Assembly: GCF_016820575.1 (NCBI RefSeq)
Contig: NZ_JAEMQH010000002.1
Coordinates: forward strand, 1,389,144-1,453,143
Length of the DNA stretch: 64,000 nt
Reading direction: 5' to 3'
From: Marinobacter sediminum
GTDB taxonomy: Bacteria; Pseudomonadota; Gammaproteobacteria; Pseudomonadales; Oleiphilaceae
Below, one piece after another: positions 43,508-52,813 of this stretch. Under the pieces are notes generated by a model. That model worked only from the letters and a program-made list of their open reading frames with translations. It made no database searches and was not told the DNA's origin. How positions within the stretch are numbered: the stretch's first letter is position 1; each line of letters opens with the position of its first letter. The position numbers and the translations under genes were made by a program.

Positions 43508-45704
43508 CCGCCGTTAAAGGCAGGGAGCGCTGGCGCTGCCCTGTGAGTGCAAACAGTGCGTTGCCCAGAGCAGGAATCACCGGCGGTACACCAGGCTCAC
43601 CTACACCGGTCGGCGCCGCCTCGCTGTCAACGATATCCACCGTCACCTCCGGGCGTTCGTACTGACGCATCAGCCGGTAGTCGTGGAAATTGCTCTGCTG
43701 GACCTCGCCCTGTTCCAACGTAATCTCGCCATACAGGGCAGCGGTCAAGCCGAACAGGATGCCGCCCTCAATCTGGTCCTCGACGATTCTGGGATTCACC
43801 ACCTGGCCGCAGTCAACGGCACAGGCGACCCGATAGACGCGGATCTCACCATGCTCGATGCCGGCTTCGACCACCTGGGCAACGTGCGTGCCAAAGCTCC
43901 GGAACAGGGCAATACCTCGAGCCCGTCCCTCGGCCAAAGGTTCGCCCCAGCCCGCCAATCTGGCGGCACGGTCGAGGACCTCCCGGTGCCGTGGCTCATC
44001 CGCCAGCAGTTTCCGGCGGAACTGGTAGGGATCCTCACCCGCCTCGTGGGCAAGCTCGTCCATGAAGGTTTCAACCGCAAAGCCATTGTGGGAGAAGCCA
44101 ACGGACCGCCACCAAGTCACCGGCACACCTGGATCGGTGTGGGTATGACGGATATCGATGTTACCCACGCCGTAGGGGTATTCGATTGCGCCTTCGATGG
44201 CGGACATGTCCCTGGGCGTGGCGATACCTTCGAACATCAACCCGGCGGAGCCCAGGCTGTTGTACAGGAATTTGGGAGCCCAGGGATACTGGGCGGGCGC
44301 GGCGTTGCGCACGTACCAGTCGAGAATCTGGGGGCCGACAATCTGATGGTGCCAACCGGTCAGTTTGCCGTCTGCCAGCGAAGCTTTCATCCGGTGCAGC
44401 ATGGCCGGCCGGAACAGGTCGTGACGGGTATCTTCCTCCCGAGACCAGATCACCTTGACCGGCTTGCCAATCTTGAAGGAAACGGCGGCCGCCTCCTCAA
44501 TGAAATCCTGGGTCAGCCGACGCCCGAATCCGCCACCAAGAAACGTGGTGTGGATAGTGACGTCGCCGGGGGAGAGATCGGTCACCCGAGCCACGGCAAT
44601 CTGGCCCAAATCGGGGGCCTGAGTCGGCGCCCAAACCTCGGCACGATCGCCCTGGTACCAGGCCGTTGCATTCATCGGCTCCAGGGTCGCGTGGGCAAGG
44701 TATGGTTGCGCGTATTCGGCAGAAAAAACGGTCGACGCCGCTTTACTGGCGTCATCAAAATCGCCTTCACTGCGCTCGGACTCGCCCGGGTCTTCATCGG
44801 CGGCCTTACGGTATCCCTCAAACACGTCACTGGTGGACAATGACAAGGCATCGGAAAAATCCCAGCTGACACTCAGTGCAGTCTGGGCTTTCCGTGCCCG
44901 CCAGTATTTGTCAGCGACAACGGCGACACCTCGCTCAATCTCGACCACATCGACAACGCCGGGCATGGCCCGGACTTCGTCGCCGTTGAAGCTACGGACA
45001 CGGCCGCCATAACGGGGTGATCGAGTCACCACGGCGTAAACCTGCCCCGGCAATTCCACATCGATACCATACTCGGCGGTGCCGGTGGACTTGGCCCGGG
45101 CGTCCAATCGGTTGCCTTGCTTGCCAATAAGCTTCCATTCACTGCGCGGCTTGAGCGCAACTTCGCCCCGTATCACTTCCTTGGACGCCAGCTCTACCAA
45201 CTGGCCGTAGCGCAGGGAATCAATCCCATTCGGATGTAGCACATGGCCGTCTCGAACCGTGCAGGCCTCGGCTTCTACCTTCCAGATTCGAGCCGCAGCC
45301 AATTTCAGCATCTCCCGGGCCGAGGCACCGGCGGTACGCAGCGGCTCCCAGCTAGTGGCAATACTGGTACTGCCTCCGGTGAGCTGCAGTTTGTACAGAG
45401 GGTTACGGTATTCCGGTGCCGCCGGCGCAAACCGTGGCGTGATGGCGGCAGGCGCCACCTCCAGTTCTTCGGCAATCAGGGTGGTGAGTCCGGTGTAAGT
45501 GCCCTGCCCCATCTCTACCCGAGCCAGGGTGAAGTAGATTTCATCATCCTGGGTCAGCTCAAGCCAGGCATCGGGCTTCCACTCACCGGTTTCGGGCTCA
45601 TAACCGGTCTGGATGCCCGCACACCCCGGCAAGGACAGAGACAACATCAAGCCGCCAGACGCACCGGCGCCTGCTTTCAGAAACGCGCGTCGATTCATGG
45701 TCAT
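43500..45704 (-). CDS. Molybdopterin-binding large subunit, isoquinoline 1-oxidoreductase-like
   Basis: Catalytic subunit of a xanthine dehydrogenase-family molybdenum hydroxylase, 734 residues, of the type with a separate Fe-S subunit (IorB/aldehyde dehydrogenase-like). A Tat signal begins it, MNRRAFLKAGAGASGG, and a Cys lies at the end of the hydrophobic stretch (SLPGC), so it may be exported folded. Cofactor-binding segments include TTFLGGGFGRRLTQDF and the C-terminal DYRLMRQYERPEV with GVGEPGVPPVIPAL, where the catalytic Glu of VGEP is seen. Substrate cannot be read from sequence. An AGGAGG precedes the start by nine bases. It follows the Fe-S subunit directly. Confidence 0.88.
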   Translation of the reverse strand: MTMNRRAFLKAGAGASGGLMLSLSLPGCAGIQTGYEPETGEWKPDAWLELTQDDEIYFTLARVEMGQGTYTGLTTLIAEELEVAPAAITPRFAPAAPEYRNPLYKLQLTGGSTSIATSWEPLRTAGASAREMLKLAAARIWKVEAEACTVRDGHVLHPNGIDSLRYGQLVELASKEVIRGEVALKPRSEWKLIGKQGNRLDARAKSTGTAEYGIDVELPGQVYAVVTRSPRYGGRVRSFNGDEVRAMPGVVDVVEIERGVAVVADKYWRARKAQTALSVSWDFSDALSLSTSDVFEGYRKAADEDPGESERSEGDFDDASKAASTVFSAEYAQPYLAHATLEPMNATAWYQGDRAEVWAPTQAPDLGQIAVARVTDLSPGDVTIHTTFLGGGFGRRLTQDFIEEAAAVSFKIGKPVKVIWSREEDTRHDLFRPAMLHRMKASLADGKLTGWHHQIVGPQILDWYVRNAAPAQYPWAPKFLYNSLGSAGLMFEGIATPRDMSAIEGAIEYPYGVGNIDIRHTHTDPGVPVTWWRSVGFSHNGFAVETFMDELAHEAGEDPYQFRRKLLADEPRHREVLDRAARLAGWGEPLAEGRARGIALFRSFGTHVAQVVEAGIEHGEIRVYRVACAVDCGQVVNPRIVEDQIEGGILFGLTAALYGEITLEQGEVQQSNFHDYRLMRQYERPEVTVDIVDSEAAPTGVGEPGVPPVIPALGNALFALTGQRQRSLPLTADV

Positions 45705-45705
45705 G

Positions 45706-46188
45706 TCACGCGCCCTCCTGCTGGTCCGGGCGCGAACCTGCCGCCACCGACTCGACCGCAGCGATGATGCGGGAATAGGTACCGCAACGGCAGATGTTGC
45801 CAGTCATCGCGTTGACGATGTCATTCCGGCTCGGCGATGGGTTGCTGGCCAGCAGATGGGCAGCACTCATGATCTGCCCGGACTGGCAATAACCGCACTG
45901 GGGCACACCCTGCTCAATCCAGGCTGCCTGCAGCGCGTGCAGGCGATCCTGGTCGCCCAGGCCTTCTATCGTGGTGACCTGAGCCCCAGCAGCCAGCTCA
46001 ACGGGAGTTGAGCAGGAACGCACTGGCTGACCATTGAGATGCACCGTGCAAGCGCCACATAGCCCGGCACCGCATCCAAATTTGGTGCCCTTCAACCCCA
46101 GTTCATCCCGAATCACCCACAACAGGGGGGTATCTCCCTCCACGTCAAGCTTACGCTCTACGCCATTGACCGTCAGGCTCACCGCCAT
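45706..46188 (-). CDS. 2Fe-2S small subunit of molybdenum hydroxylase
   Basis: Electron-transfer subunit of 160 residues that partners the large subunit that follows. The N-terminal plant-ferredoxin-type cluster is [18 protein letters not shown] with a further Cys in RSCSTPV; the C-terminal helical cluster domain has [10 protein letters not shown] and [12 protein letters not shown]. The start at 46188 gives [16 protein letters not shown], as in the family. No FAD subunit is present, consistent with the isoquinoline 1-oxidoreductase type, which passes electrons to a membrane acceptor. Confidence 0.93.
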   Translation of the reverse strand: MAVSLTVNGVERKLDVEGDTPLLWVIRDELGLKGTKFGCGAGLCGACTVHLNGQPVRSCSTPVELAAGAQVTTIEGLGDQDRLHALQAAWIEQGVPQCGYCQSGQIMSAAHLLASNPSPSRNDIVNAMTGNICRCGTYSRIIAAVESVAAGSRPDQQEGA

Positions 46189-46275
46189 GTTCCTACTCTC
46201 CCTTACACGCTCCCGGCTTATCCAGGCGCACAATGTTGTTGTTTAATTATCCCGGGTGCGTCCGAAACGAACCGG

Positions 46276-46467
46276 TTACTTAACGACGTCCTCGCCTTCC
46301 TTGTTGACCCAGATTTTGCGGTCACCGCCTTTCATCTGGCCGTTGGTGTCCCATACTTCGCGGTTCTCGGTAGCGCTTTCCAGCTCGCCGTTGTCATTCC
46401 AGATAACCCGATCCTGACAGCCGGCCAGTGCGGCCACAGCAAACATCATCAATACCAGTTTCTTCAC
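46276..46467 (-). CDS. Small lipoprotein with three repeats, unknown function
   Basis: A 63-residue lipoprotein I do not recognise. The signal MKKLVLMMFAVAALAGC ends in a good lipobox with Cys at residue 17, so the mature protein has only 47 residues. These hold three similar units: VIWNDNGELE, EVWDTNGQMK and KIWVNKEGED, each a Val/Ile-Trp followed by a turn with Asn and Gly. It is transcribed as a single gene on the same strand as its neighbours with 87 bp upstream. Confidence 0.7.
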   Translation of the reverse strand: MKKLVLMMFAVAALAGCQDRVIWNDNGELESATENREVWDTNGQMKGGDRKIWVNKEGEDVVK

Positions 46468-46520
46468 CTTGCATACCTCTCAGGGGTCATTTGAGTAATC
46501 ATCGATGGGGGGCGAAGCGA

Positions 46521-47102
46521 CTATCGCCGGCTATGAAGCTCACGGTTGTGCTGCTTGTCTCGATCGCCCTTGCGAACCATGACATAGACAGCGCCTGTGC
46601 CACCATGGTGTTTCTGGGCCGAATGAAAGGCCATGACATCGTCCAGCTCCGGCAGCCACTTGGCCAGGTAACTTTTCAGCTGAGCAATGCCATCGGGATT
46701 TCGCTCGCCTTTGCCGTGCAGAATGATAACCGAGCGCAGACCGTAGCGAACGCAGTCGCCAATAAAGCCAAACACTTCCCGCCTGGCCTGCTCAACGGTC
46801 ATCCTGTGCAGATCCAGCCGTGCCTCAATGGGGTACTGTCCCAACCGCAGCTTGCGAAAGACACCATGTTGGATGCCGGGGCGTTGCCAGGTAAGAACGT
46901 CGTGGGCCGTCAGCGGCTCCACCATATCGGACGTTAATGGGTTGCTGTCCTTGACGGCCTTGGCCACGGCGGCACGCTGGCGCTCCAAATGGCCAGGAGT
47001 GAGATCCCTGGGCGTCTGGACTTCCGCACGGTTGGGCTTCTTGATCCGCCGGACATCTTTCATTTCTTCAAGAAAGCTCAGGCGTTCTTCTTTAGTCGTC
47101 AT
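46521..47102 (-). CDS. smrA: Smr domain protein (SmrA-like)
   Basis: A 193-residue protein with a C-terminal Smr (MutS2-related) domain, a nuclease-type fold. The domain shows ARLDLHRMTVEQARREV, the conserved ILHGKGERNPDGIAQLK and HGGTGAVYVMVRKG. The N-terminal half is charged and variable. I chose the ATG at 47102 (MTTKEERLSFLEEMK), the usual start in relatives; a longer reading would cross the likely promoter. It is divergent from the DUF294 gene. E. coli SmrA has DNA-nicking activity; the biological role is unclear. Confidence 0.87.
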   Translation of the reverse strand: MTTKEERLSFLEEMKDVRRIKKPNRAEVQTPRDLTPGHLERQRAAVAKAVKDSNPLTSDMVEPLTAHDVLTWQRPGIQHGVFRKLRLGQYPIEARLDLHRMTVEQARREVFGFIGDCVRYGLRSVIILHGKGERNPDGIAQLKSYLAKWLPELDDVMAFHSAQKHHGGTGAVYVMVRKGDRDKQHNRELHSRR

Positions 47103-47269
47103 GGTAGTGCTACTAATACCTAATGAATTCGGAAACTTTACCACCCGCTCCGCTTCCCATAAAGAATCGTCGCGCGGCCTCAACTTTTCCTTCAAACTCT
47201 TGCCGCTCGGCATACGTTCAGTGAACTACACTGGAAACGGAAACATCACTGAAGCAAAGGCTCCCTGAC

Positions 47270-49186
47270 ATGGCAGCAGCAAATCCGGACAGCGCCCGAC
47301 CACAGAATACACGCGCCATCATGACGTTTCTCCGGGAGCATGCCCCCTTCTCCAGCATGGACGATACCCACCTCGCCCATTTCGCCGAGCATGCGACCCT
47401 GCGTTTCTATGCCGATGGCGATGAAGTCATTTCGCCGGACGACGGCGTCATTAAACGATTTTACGTGGTCAAGCAGGGACGGATTCGCGGTGAACGTCAC
47501 AACGCCAAAGATGACCGAACCGACACTACGTTTGAGATCAGCCTGGGCGAGTGCTTCCCCCTGGCCGCGCTGATCGGTGAACGGCCCACCAGGACCCTGC
47601 ACCGGGCCGCCGGCGACACCTTCTGCCTGAGCATCGAACAAGACGCCTTTATCACCCTGTTTTCCGCCAGCGACCCGTTCCGGGACTTCTGCCTGCGCGG
47701 CGTTAGCAGCCTGCTTGATCAGGTAAACCAGCGCATCCAGTCCAGCGCCATGGCGTCCATCGGGTCCAGCAATTCCCTGGATACACCACTGGAACGCTAT
47801 GCGCTCAGAAACCCCATCGTCTGCTCACCCGATCTGCCGGTCGAAAAGGCGGTGGCGCGAATGCATGAAAACAGCGTCGGCAGCATTATTGTCACCGATG
47901 ACAACCGGCACCCCACCGGCATTTTCACGCTCCGGGATCTTCGCACCCTGATCGCCGAGCACAAGGCGCCATTGGATGCACCCATCCGCCAGGTGATGAC
48001 TCAGGATCCTATCTGTCTGCCGGCCCACGCCGATGCCTTCGAAGCGGCGATGCTGATGGCGGAGCATCATTTTGCCCACCTGTGCGTGGTGGACGACGAA
48101 CACTGCCTGATCGGCGTGGTGTCTGAGCGCGACTTGTTCTCCCTCCAGCGGGTCGATCTGGTCAATCTGGCCCGCACCATCGGCACCGCCACCCATTTGC
48201 GTACCCTGGTCAGTCTGCGGGCCGACGTCTCCCGCCTGGTCGATGCCATGTTGGCGCACGGCGCCGACTCAGGCCAGGTGGTGAAGATCATCACCACACT
48301 CAACGACGTAACCGTTCGCCGTGTGCTGGAACTGAACATCAAGAAAAACGACCCGGGCATTCCCTTCACCTGGTTGACCTTCGGCAGCGAGGGGCGCCAG
48401 GAACAGACGCTGCTGACCGACCAGGACAATGGCATCCTGTTCGAGACACCGGAGGGGATGACAGAGGATCAGGTACGGGAGAAGCTGCTGCCGTTCGCGC
48501 AGACCGTCAACCAGGAACTGGCCGAGTGCGGATTCACCCTGTGCAAGGGTAACATCATGGCCAGCAACCCCAAGCTGTGCCTGAGCGACAACGAGTGGGA
48601 CGACTGGTTTATCCGGTTTATCGATGCCTCAACACCCCAGAATCTGGTCTACTCCTCGATCTTCCTGGACATGCGAGCAGTGTTCGGACCGACCAAACCG
48701 TTGGAGGAGTTGCTGGACAAGGTGCTGTCGCGCATCCGAAAGAACGCCCTGTTCCAAAAAATGCTGGCTGGTAACGCCTTCCAGCGGAAACCGCCCCTGA
48801 CCATGTTCCGAAACTTTCGCTACGTGACCGACGGCAACAAGCAGGCCCTGGACCTGAAGCGTCAGGGGTTGGCGCCGTTCGTGGAATCGGTGCGGGTATT
48901 TGCCCTGGCCAATGGGGTGGGCACCGCCAACACCCTGGAGCGGATGGACGAGCTGGCCAAGAAAGGCGTTTTCGACCCGAAAGACGCCAATGCCTGGAAA
49001 GAAGGCTACAGCCTGATCCAGGCCATTCGCATGCGTTCGCACCAGGAGCTGCTGAATCGCGGCGAGGAACTGACCAACCTGATTGACCCGGACGACCTGA
49101 ACCCGCTGGACCGTCGCATTTTGAGGGAATCGTTTCGGCAGGCCCAGCGCCTGCAACAGAAGCTGGAATTAACCTATCAACTCTAA
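47270..49186 (+). CDS. cNMP-binding/CBS/DUF294 nucleotidyltransferase-like protein
   Basis: A cytosolic signalling-type protein of 638 residues. Domains in order: a cyclic-nucleotide-binding-like domain (about 10-150), a CBS pair (about 175-300, from PVEKAVARMHENSVGSIIV to LCVVDDEHCLIGVVSERDL), the DUF294 nucleotidyltransferase (FGSEGRQEQTLLTDQDNGI near residue 370, with the catalytic Asp pair in TDQDN), and a C-terminal DUF294 helical domain. The gene is often found with the exonuclease, DUF4212 and symporter genes that follow here, near acetate metabolism. Its target is unknown. Confidence 0.88.
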   Translation: MAAANPDSARPQNTRAIMTFLREHAPFSSMDDTHLAHFAEHATLRFYADGDEVISPDDGVIKRFYVVKQGRIRGERHNAKDDRTDTTFEISLGECFPLAALIGERPTRTLHRAAGDTFCLSIEQDAFITLFSASDPFRDFCLRGVSSLLDQVNQRIQSSAMASIGSSNSLDTPLERYALRNPIVCSPDLPVEKAVARMHENSVGSIIVTDDNRHPTGIFTLRDLRTLIAEHKAPLDAPIRQVMTQDPICLPAHADAFEAAMLMAEHHFAHLCVVDDEHCLIGVVSERDLFSLQRVDLVNLARTIGTATHLRTLVSLRADVSRLVDAMLAHGADSGQVVKIITTLNDVTVRRVLELNIKKNDPGIPFTWLTFGSEGRQEQTLLTDQDNGILFETPEGMTEDQVREKLLPFAQTVNQELAECGFTLCKGNIMASNPKLCLSDNEWDDWFIRFIDASTPQNLVYSSIFLDMRAVFGPTKPLEELLDKVLSRIRKNALFQKMLAGNAFQRKPPLTMFRNFRYVTDGNKQALDLKRQGLAPFVESVRVFALANGVGTANTLERMDELAKKGVFDPKDANAWKEGYSLIQAIRMRSHQELLNRGEELTNLIDPDDLNPLDRRILRESFRQAQRLQQKLELTYQL

Positions 49187-49214
49187 CCGCAACGCTGGGG
49201 GCGGGGCCTGAACC

Positions 49215-49922
49215 ATGCTTGAGCAAATCAAACATTGGCTGGATCGGCGCCGGGGAGGCCGGGGTGGCCATCTCGATCTGGAGAACCTGCCCAACGCGAA
49301 AACTCCAGGCGACCAGTTGCTGTCCGATTGCCGGCTGATTGTCCTGGACCTGGAAACCACCGGCCTGAATGCCGCCAAGGATGAGGTCATCGCCATCGGC
49401 GCCGTCGCCATCAGCGGCGGCGCGATCCAGCTCAGCGATCAATTTGACCTGATCCTGAGACGCCCGGAGCTGGACATCACCGAAACGGTGCTGATCCACG
49501 GCATCGGCAATGAAGCCCTGACCCAGGGCCATGAAACCGAAGACGCCCTGCTCTATCTGCTGGAATGGATGAACGGCGATCCGGTGCTGGCGTTCCACTC
49601 CGCCTTTGACCAGAAGTTTCTCGAGAAAACCCTCCGTAGCCAACTTGGCTACACCACCAGCCACACCTGGATGGATGTAGCCGACCTGTTACCGGTGTTT
49701 TTCCCCAAGGCAAAACCGGGGGGCAAAGGCCTCGATCACTGGAGCGATTTTTTCGGCCTGGAGGCCAGCGCCCGTCACAATGCCGCAGCCGATGCCCTGG
49801 TGACCGCAGAACTGACGCTGGTGGCGCTGAACCGGGCCAAAAAACACGATGTGAAGACCCTGCGCCAACTGCACGACAAACTGCACTACCACCGACGCCT
49901 CCAAAACATGCATCGATTTTGA
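49215..49922 (+). CDS. DnaQ-like 3'-5' exonuclease
   Basis: A DEDDh-type exonuclease of 235 residues. Exo I is LIVLDLETTGLNAAKDEV, Exo II lies in PVLAFHSAFDQKFLEKTL, and Exo III is ARHNAAADALVTAELTL with the catalytic His and Asp. It resembles the epsilon/proofreading fold but is not the usual dnaQ, which sits beside rnhA. Only 28 bp separate it from the DUF294 gene, so the two form an operon, a pairing widespread in gammaproteobacteria. Confidence 0.9.
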   Translation: MLEQIKHWLDRRRGGRGGHLDLENLPNAKTPGDQLLSDCRLIVLDLETTGLNAAKDEVIAIGAVAISGGAIQLSDQFDLILRRPELDITETVLIHGIGNEALTQGHETEDALLYLLEWMNGDPVLAFHSAFDQKFLEKTLRSQLGYTTSHTWMDVADLLPVFFPKAKPGGKGLDHWSDFFGLEASARHNAAADALVTAELTLVALNRAKKHDVKTLRQLHDKLHYHRRLQNMHRF

Positions 49923-50133
49923 AGCCTGCTCAACTTAAGTGGTTAAAAAACCGTCGAGTCTCGGGCAACTGACTGAGAATTAGACCTTTTGCCAATATCC
50001 ATATACCCCTTTAAGGGTAAAGTCAGAAAGGACGACAAGTCGGAGCTTTACTATATGAATAACAAATGCTCTATCCGGAAAACCCCATATAAAAACCGCT
50101 CGTTCGCCAAAACAAAAACACAGGAGTGAACCT
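49923..50133 (+). other. Upstream region of the DUF4212/symporter operon
   Basis: 211 bp without a gene, AT-rich. It holds a small inverted repeat TACCC-CTTTAA-GGGTA at 50004-50019 and an AGGAG seven bases before the DUF4212 start. No clear sigma-54 -24/-12 pair is seen. It must contain the promoter of the symporter operon. Confidence 0.45.
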
Positions 50134-50397
50134 ATGTCAGGTCATAGCTACGATGCTGAAAACTATTGGAAGGCAAACCTGCGCCTGATTGTCGGAAGCC
50201 TGGTCATTTGGGCTCTGGTTTCTTACGGCTTTGCGATTCTGCTTCGCCCCATGCTCGCCGGCATTCCCATCGGCGGAACCGATCTGGGCTTCTGGTTCGC
50301 CCAGCAAGGCTCAATCCTTACGTTTATCGCCCTGATTTTTCACTACGCATGGCGCATGAACAAAATCGACGAAAAATTCGGCGTGCATGAGGAGTAA
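50134..50397 (+). CDS. DUF4212 small membrane protein, symporter partner
   Basis: An 87-residue protein with two membrane helices of the DUF4212 family, which almost always precedes a sodium:solute symporter of the acetate/ActP-like group and is thought to be its small subunit. The family motif YWKANLRLIVGSLVIWALVS is at residues 8-27, and the second helix ends in HYAWRMNKIDEKF. The symporter gene starts 6 bp after its stop. Confidence 0.9.
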   Translation: MSGHSYDAENYWKANLRLIVGSLVIWALVSYGFAILLRPMLAGIPIGGTDLGFWFAQQGSILTFIALIFHYAWRMNKIDEKFGVHEE

Positions 50398-50403
50398 GAA
50401 CCA

Positions 50404-52170
50404 ATGAGCCAATTTGCCATCAACATTATGTTCGTAGGGGGATCGTTCCTCCTGTACATCCTCATCGCTATCTGGGCCAAGGCCGGTAGCACTAAGGACT
50501 TCTATGTCGCCGGCGGCGGCGTGCACCCGATCACCAACGGTATGGCGATCGGCGCCGACTGGATGTCTGCGGCATCGTTCATCTCCATGGCGGGCCTGAT
50601 TGCCGCCGGTGGTTATGCCAACTCCTCCTTCCTGATGGGCTGGACCGGCGGCTACGTGCTGCTTGCCATGCTGCTGGCTCCTTACCTGCGGAAGTTCGGC
50701 AAATTCACCGTACCTGAGTTCATCGGCGACCGTTTCTACAGCAAGAACGCGCGTCTGGTAGCGGTTCTCTGCCTGATCGTGGCATCCGTGACCTACGTTA
50801 TTGGTCAGATGGCGGGCGCCGGCGTTGCCTTCTCGCGGTTCCTTGAAGTCGACGCCACTCTGGGCCTGATCATTGCCGCAGTTGTGGTCTTCATTTACGC
50901 CGTTCTCGGCGGCATGAAGGGCATCACCTATACTCAGGTGGCGCAGTATTGCGTATTGATCATTGCCTACACCATTCCTGCGGTGTTCATCTCGGTACAA
51001 CTGACCGGCAACCCGATTCCCGGTCTGGGCCTGTTCTCCACTCACGTGGACTCCGGCATGCCGCTGCTCTCCAAACTGAACCAGGTCATCACTGATCTCG
51101 GTTTCAACGAGTACACCGCGGACGTAGACAACAAGCTGAACATGGTGCTGTTTACCCTGTCACTGATGATCGGTACTGCAGGTCTGCCCCACGTCATCAT
51201 TCGCTTCTTCACCGTGCCGAAAGTTGCCGATGCGCGCTGGTCCGCCGGCTGGGCCCTGGTATTCATCGCCCTGCTTTACCTGACCGCGCCGGCTGTTGCT
51301 TCCATGGCACGCCTGAACCTGATGACCACCATCTACCCGGATGGCACCGCGGCCGCCCCGATCGAATACGACGAGCGTCCGAATTGGGTTCGGGAATGGG
51401 AAGTCACCGGTCTGATCCAGTTCACCGACAAAAACGAAGACGGACGCATCCAGCTGTATAACGACAGCCCGGCGTTTGAATCCGAGGCGCAATCCCGCGG
51501 CTGGAAAGGCAACGAGCTGGTGGTCAACCGGGACATCCTGGTACTGGCTAACCCGGAGATTGCCAACCTGCCAGGCTGGGTCATTGGCTTGATCGCAGCC
51601 GGTGGTCTGGCCGCGGCCCTGTCCACAGCGGCCGGTCTGTTGCTGGCGATATCGTCGGCGATCAGTCACGACCTGATCAAGGGCTCGATCAACCCCAACA
51701 TCTCCGAGAAAGGCGAACTGCTGGCAGCGCGGATTTCCATGGCCGTCGCGATCGTGGTGGCCACCTGGCTGGGCGCCAATCCGCCGGGCTTTGCGGCTCA
51801 GGTGGTGGCACTGGCGTTCGGTATTGCCGCTGCTTCCCTGTTCCCGGCGCTGATGATGGGTATTTTCTCCAAGCGGGTTAACAACACCGGTGCTATTGCC
51901 GGCATGCTGACCGGTCTGGGCTTCACCCTGACGTACATTTTCGTCTACAAGGGGTGGCTGTTCATTCCGGGCACCAACAACCTGGCGGACACCCCGGAAA
52001 ACTGGGTGCTGGGTATCTCCCCGCTGTCCATCGGTGCGGTTGGTGCAATCGTCAACTTTGCGGTAGCCTTCGTGGTATCCAACGCTACTGAAGAGCCGCC
52101 CGTTGAGATTCAGGAGCTGGTTGAGAGCGTCCGTTACCCACGTGGTGCAAGCGGAGCTCAAGACCACTAA
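50404..52170 (+). CDS. Sodium:solute symporter (ActP-like, DUF4212-associated)
   Basis: An SLC5-family inner-membrane symporter of 588 residues with about 13 hydrophobic helices. The SSS signature appears in DFYVAGGGVHPITNGMAIGA near residue 33 and GTAGLPHVIIRFFTVP in the middle. It belongs to the group paired with DUF4212, annotated as acetate or short-chain acid carriers; the substrate is inferred. A hydrophilic loop of about 70 residues (from around residue 320) interrupts the helices, as in the group. A strong terminator follows at 52213-52248. Confidence 0.93.
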   Translation: MSQFAINIMFVGGSFLLYILIAIWAKAGSTKDFYVAGGGVHPITNGMAIGADWMSAASFISMAGLIAAGGYANSSFLMGWTGGYVLLAMLLAPYLRKFGKFTVPEFIGDRFYSKNARLVAVLCLIVASVTYVIGQMAGAGVAFSRFLEVDATLGLIIAAVVVFIYAVLGGMKGITYTQVAQYCVLIIAYTIPAVFISVQLTGNPIPGLGLFSTHVDSGMPLLSKLNQVITDLGFNEYTADVDNKLNMVLFTLSLMIGTAGLPHVIIRFFTVPKVADARWSAGWALVFIALLYLTAPAVASMARLNLMTTIYPDGTAAAPIEYDERPNWVREWEVTGLIQFTDKNEDGRIQLYNDSPAFESEAQSRGWKGNELVVNRDILVLANPEIANLPGWVIGLIAAGGLAAALSTAAGLLLAISSAISHDLIKGSINPNISEKGELLAARISMAVAIVVATWLGANPPGFAAQVVALAFGIAAASLFPALMMGIFSKRVNNTGAIAGMLTGLGFTLTYIFVYKGWLFIPGTNNLADTPENWVLGISPLSIGAVGAIVNFAVAFVVSNATEEPPVEIQELVESVRYPRGASGAQDH

Positions 52171-52212
52171 GCTACACGCGACCTGATTCAATACTTTGAC
52201 AGGTTGTACTGG

Positions 52213-52248
52213 ACGGGCTTCCTCGCCGAGGGAGCCCGTTCTTTTTTT
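52213..52248 (+). terminator. Terminator of the DUF4212/symporter operon
   Basis: An ACGGGCT/AGCCCGT stem with an inner CTC/GAG pair, followed by a run of seven T residues. Confidence 0.92.
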
Positions 52249-52262
52249 GAGGAAACGACTTT

Positions 52263-52769
52263 ATGTTCTGGACCTTTGTCGCCACTGTCTTCTGTGGCCT
52301 GGGCGCCGCCGGGATTGCCCTCGGCATTCGTGCCGCCACCCGCAACCACGCCCCCAAGTGGATCATCCCGGCGTTTGCCGGCCTGGGTATGCTTGGTTAC
52401 CTGATTCATGGTGAGTACACCTGGTACGACCACAAAAAAGACATGCTCCCTGAGGAAGCGGTGGTCGTGGATACTGAAACCGATGGCATCCTCTGGCGCC
52501 CCTGGACCTTTGCCTTCCCCTATGTCACGGCTTTCTCCACTGTCGACACCAAGAGCATCAGCCAGGATACGAACAACTCGGACATCGTTCGATTCACGCT
52601 TTATCGTTTCGAACAGAAGTTGACGGATGCCATCTCCCATCGGGTCCATATTCTCAACTGCCAATCCCGGGAACTGGTGCCGCTGGGTTCCGATGGCACA
52701 CCGCGGGTCGATAACATGAAAATGCTCGACACCACGGATCGACTGCTGACAACCGTCTGCACCAGCTGA
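52263..52769 (+). CDS. Hypothetical membrane protein
   Basis: A 168-residue protein I do not recognise. Two hydrophobic helices are visible at about residues 3-22 and 33-48, separated by a short basic segment. The rest is soluble, with TWYDHKKDMLPEEAVVVD just after the second helix and two Cys residues near the C-terminus (ILNCQSREL and TTVCTS). A GAGG lies nine bases before the ATG. It lies between the symporter terminator and the hybrid kinase gene 44 bp downstream, so it may be first in the signalling operon. Confidence 0.72.
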   Translation: MFWTFVATVFCGLGAAGIALGIRAATRNHAPKWIIPAFAGLGMLGYLIHGEYTWYDHKKDMLPEEAVVVDTETDGILWRPWTFAFPYVTAFSTVDTKSISQDTNNSDIVRFTLYRFEQKLTDAISHRVHILNCQSRELVPLGSDGTPRVDNMKMLDTTDRLLTTVCTS

Positions 52770-52813
52770 CATGACGATTCCAGAATGCCTGAAACCAAGA
52801 GAACCGCGTATCC

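Noticed and set aside
49923..50133. Sigma-54 promoter before the DUF4212 operon
   Set aside because: I found no GG/GC pair at the -24/-12 spacing with the flanking consensus.
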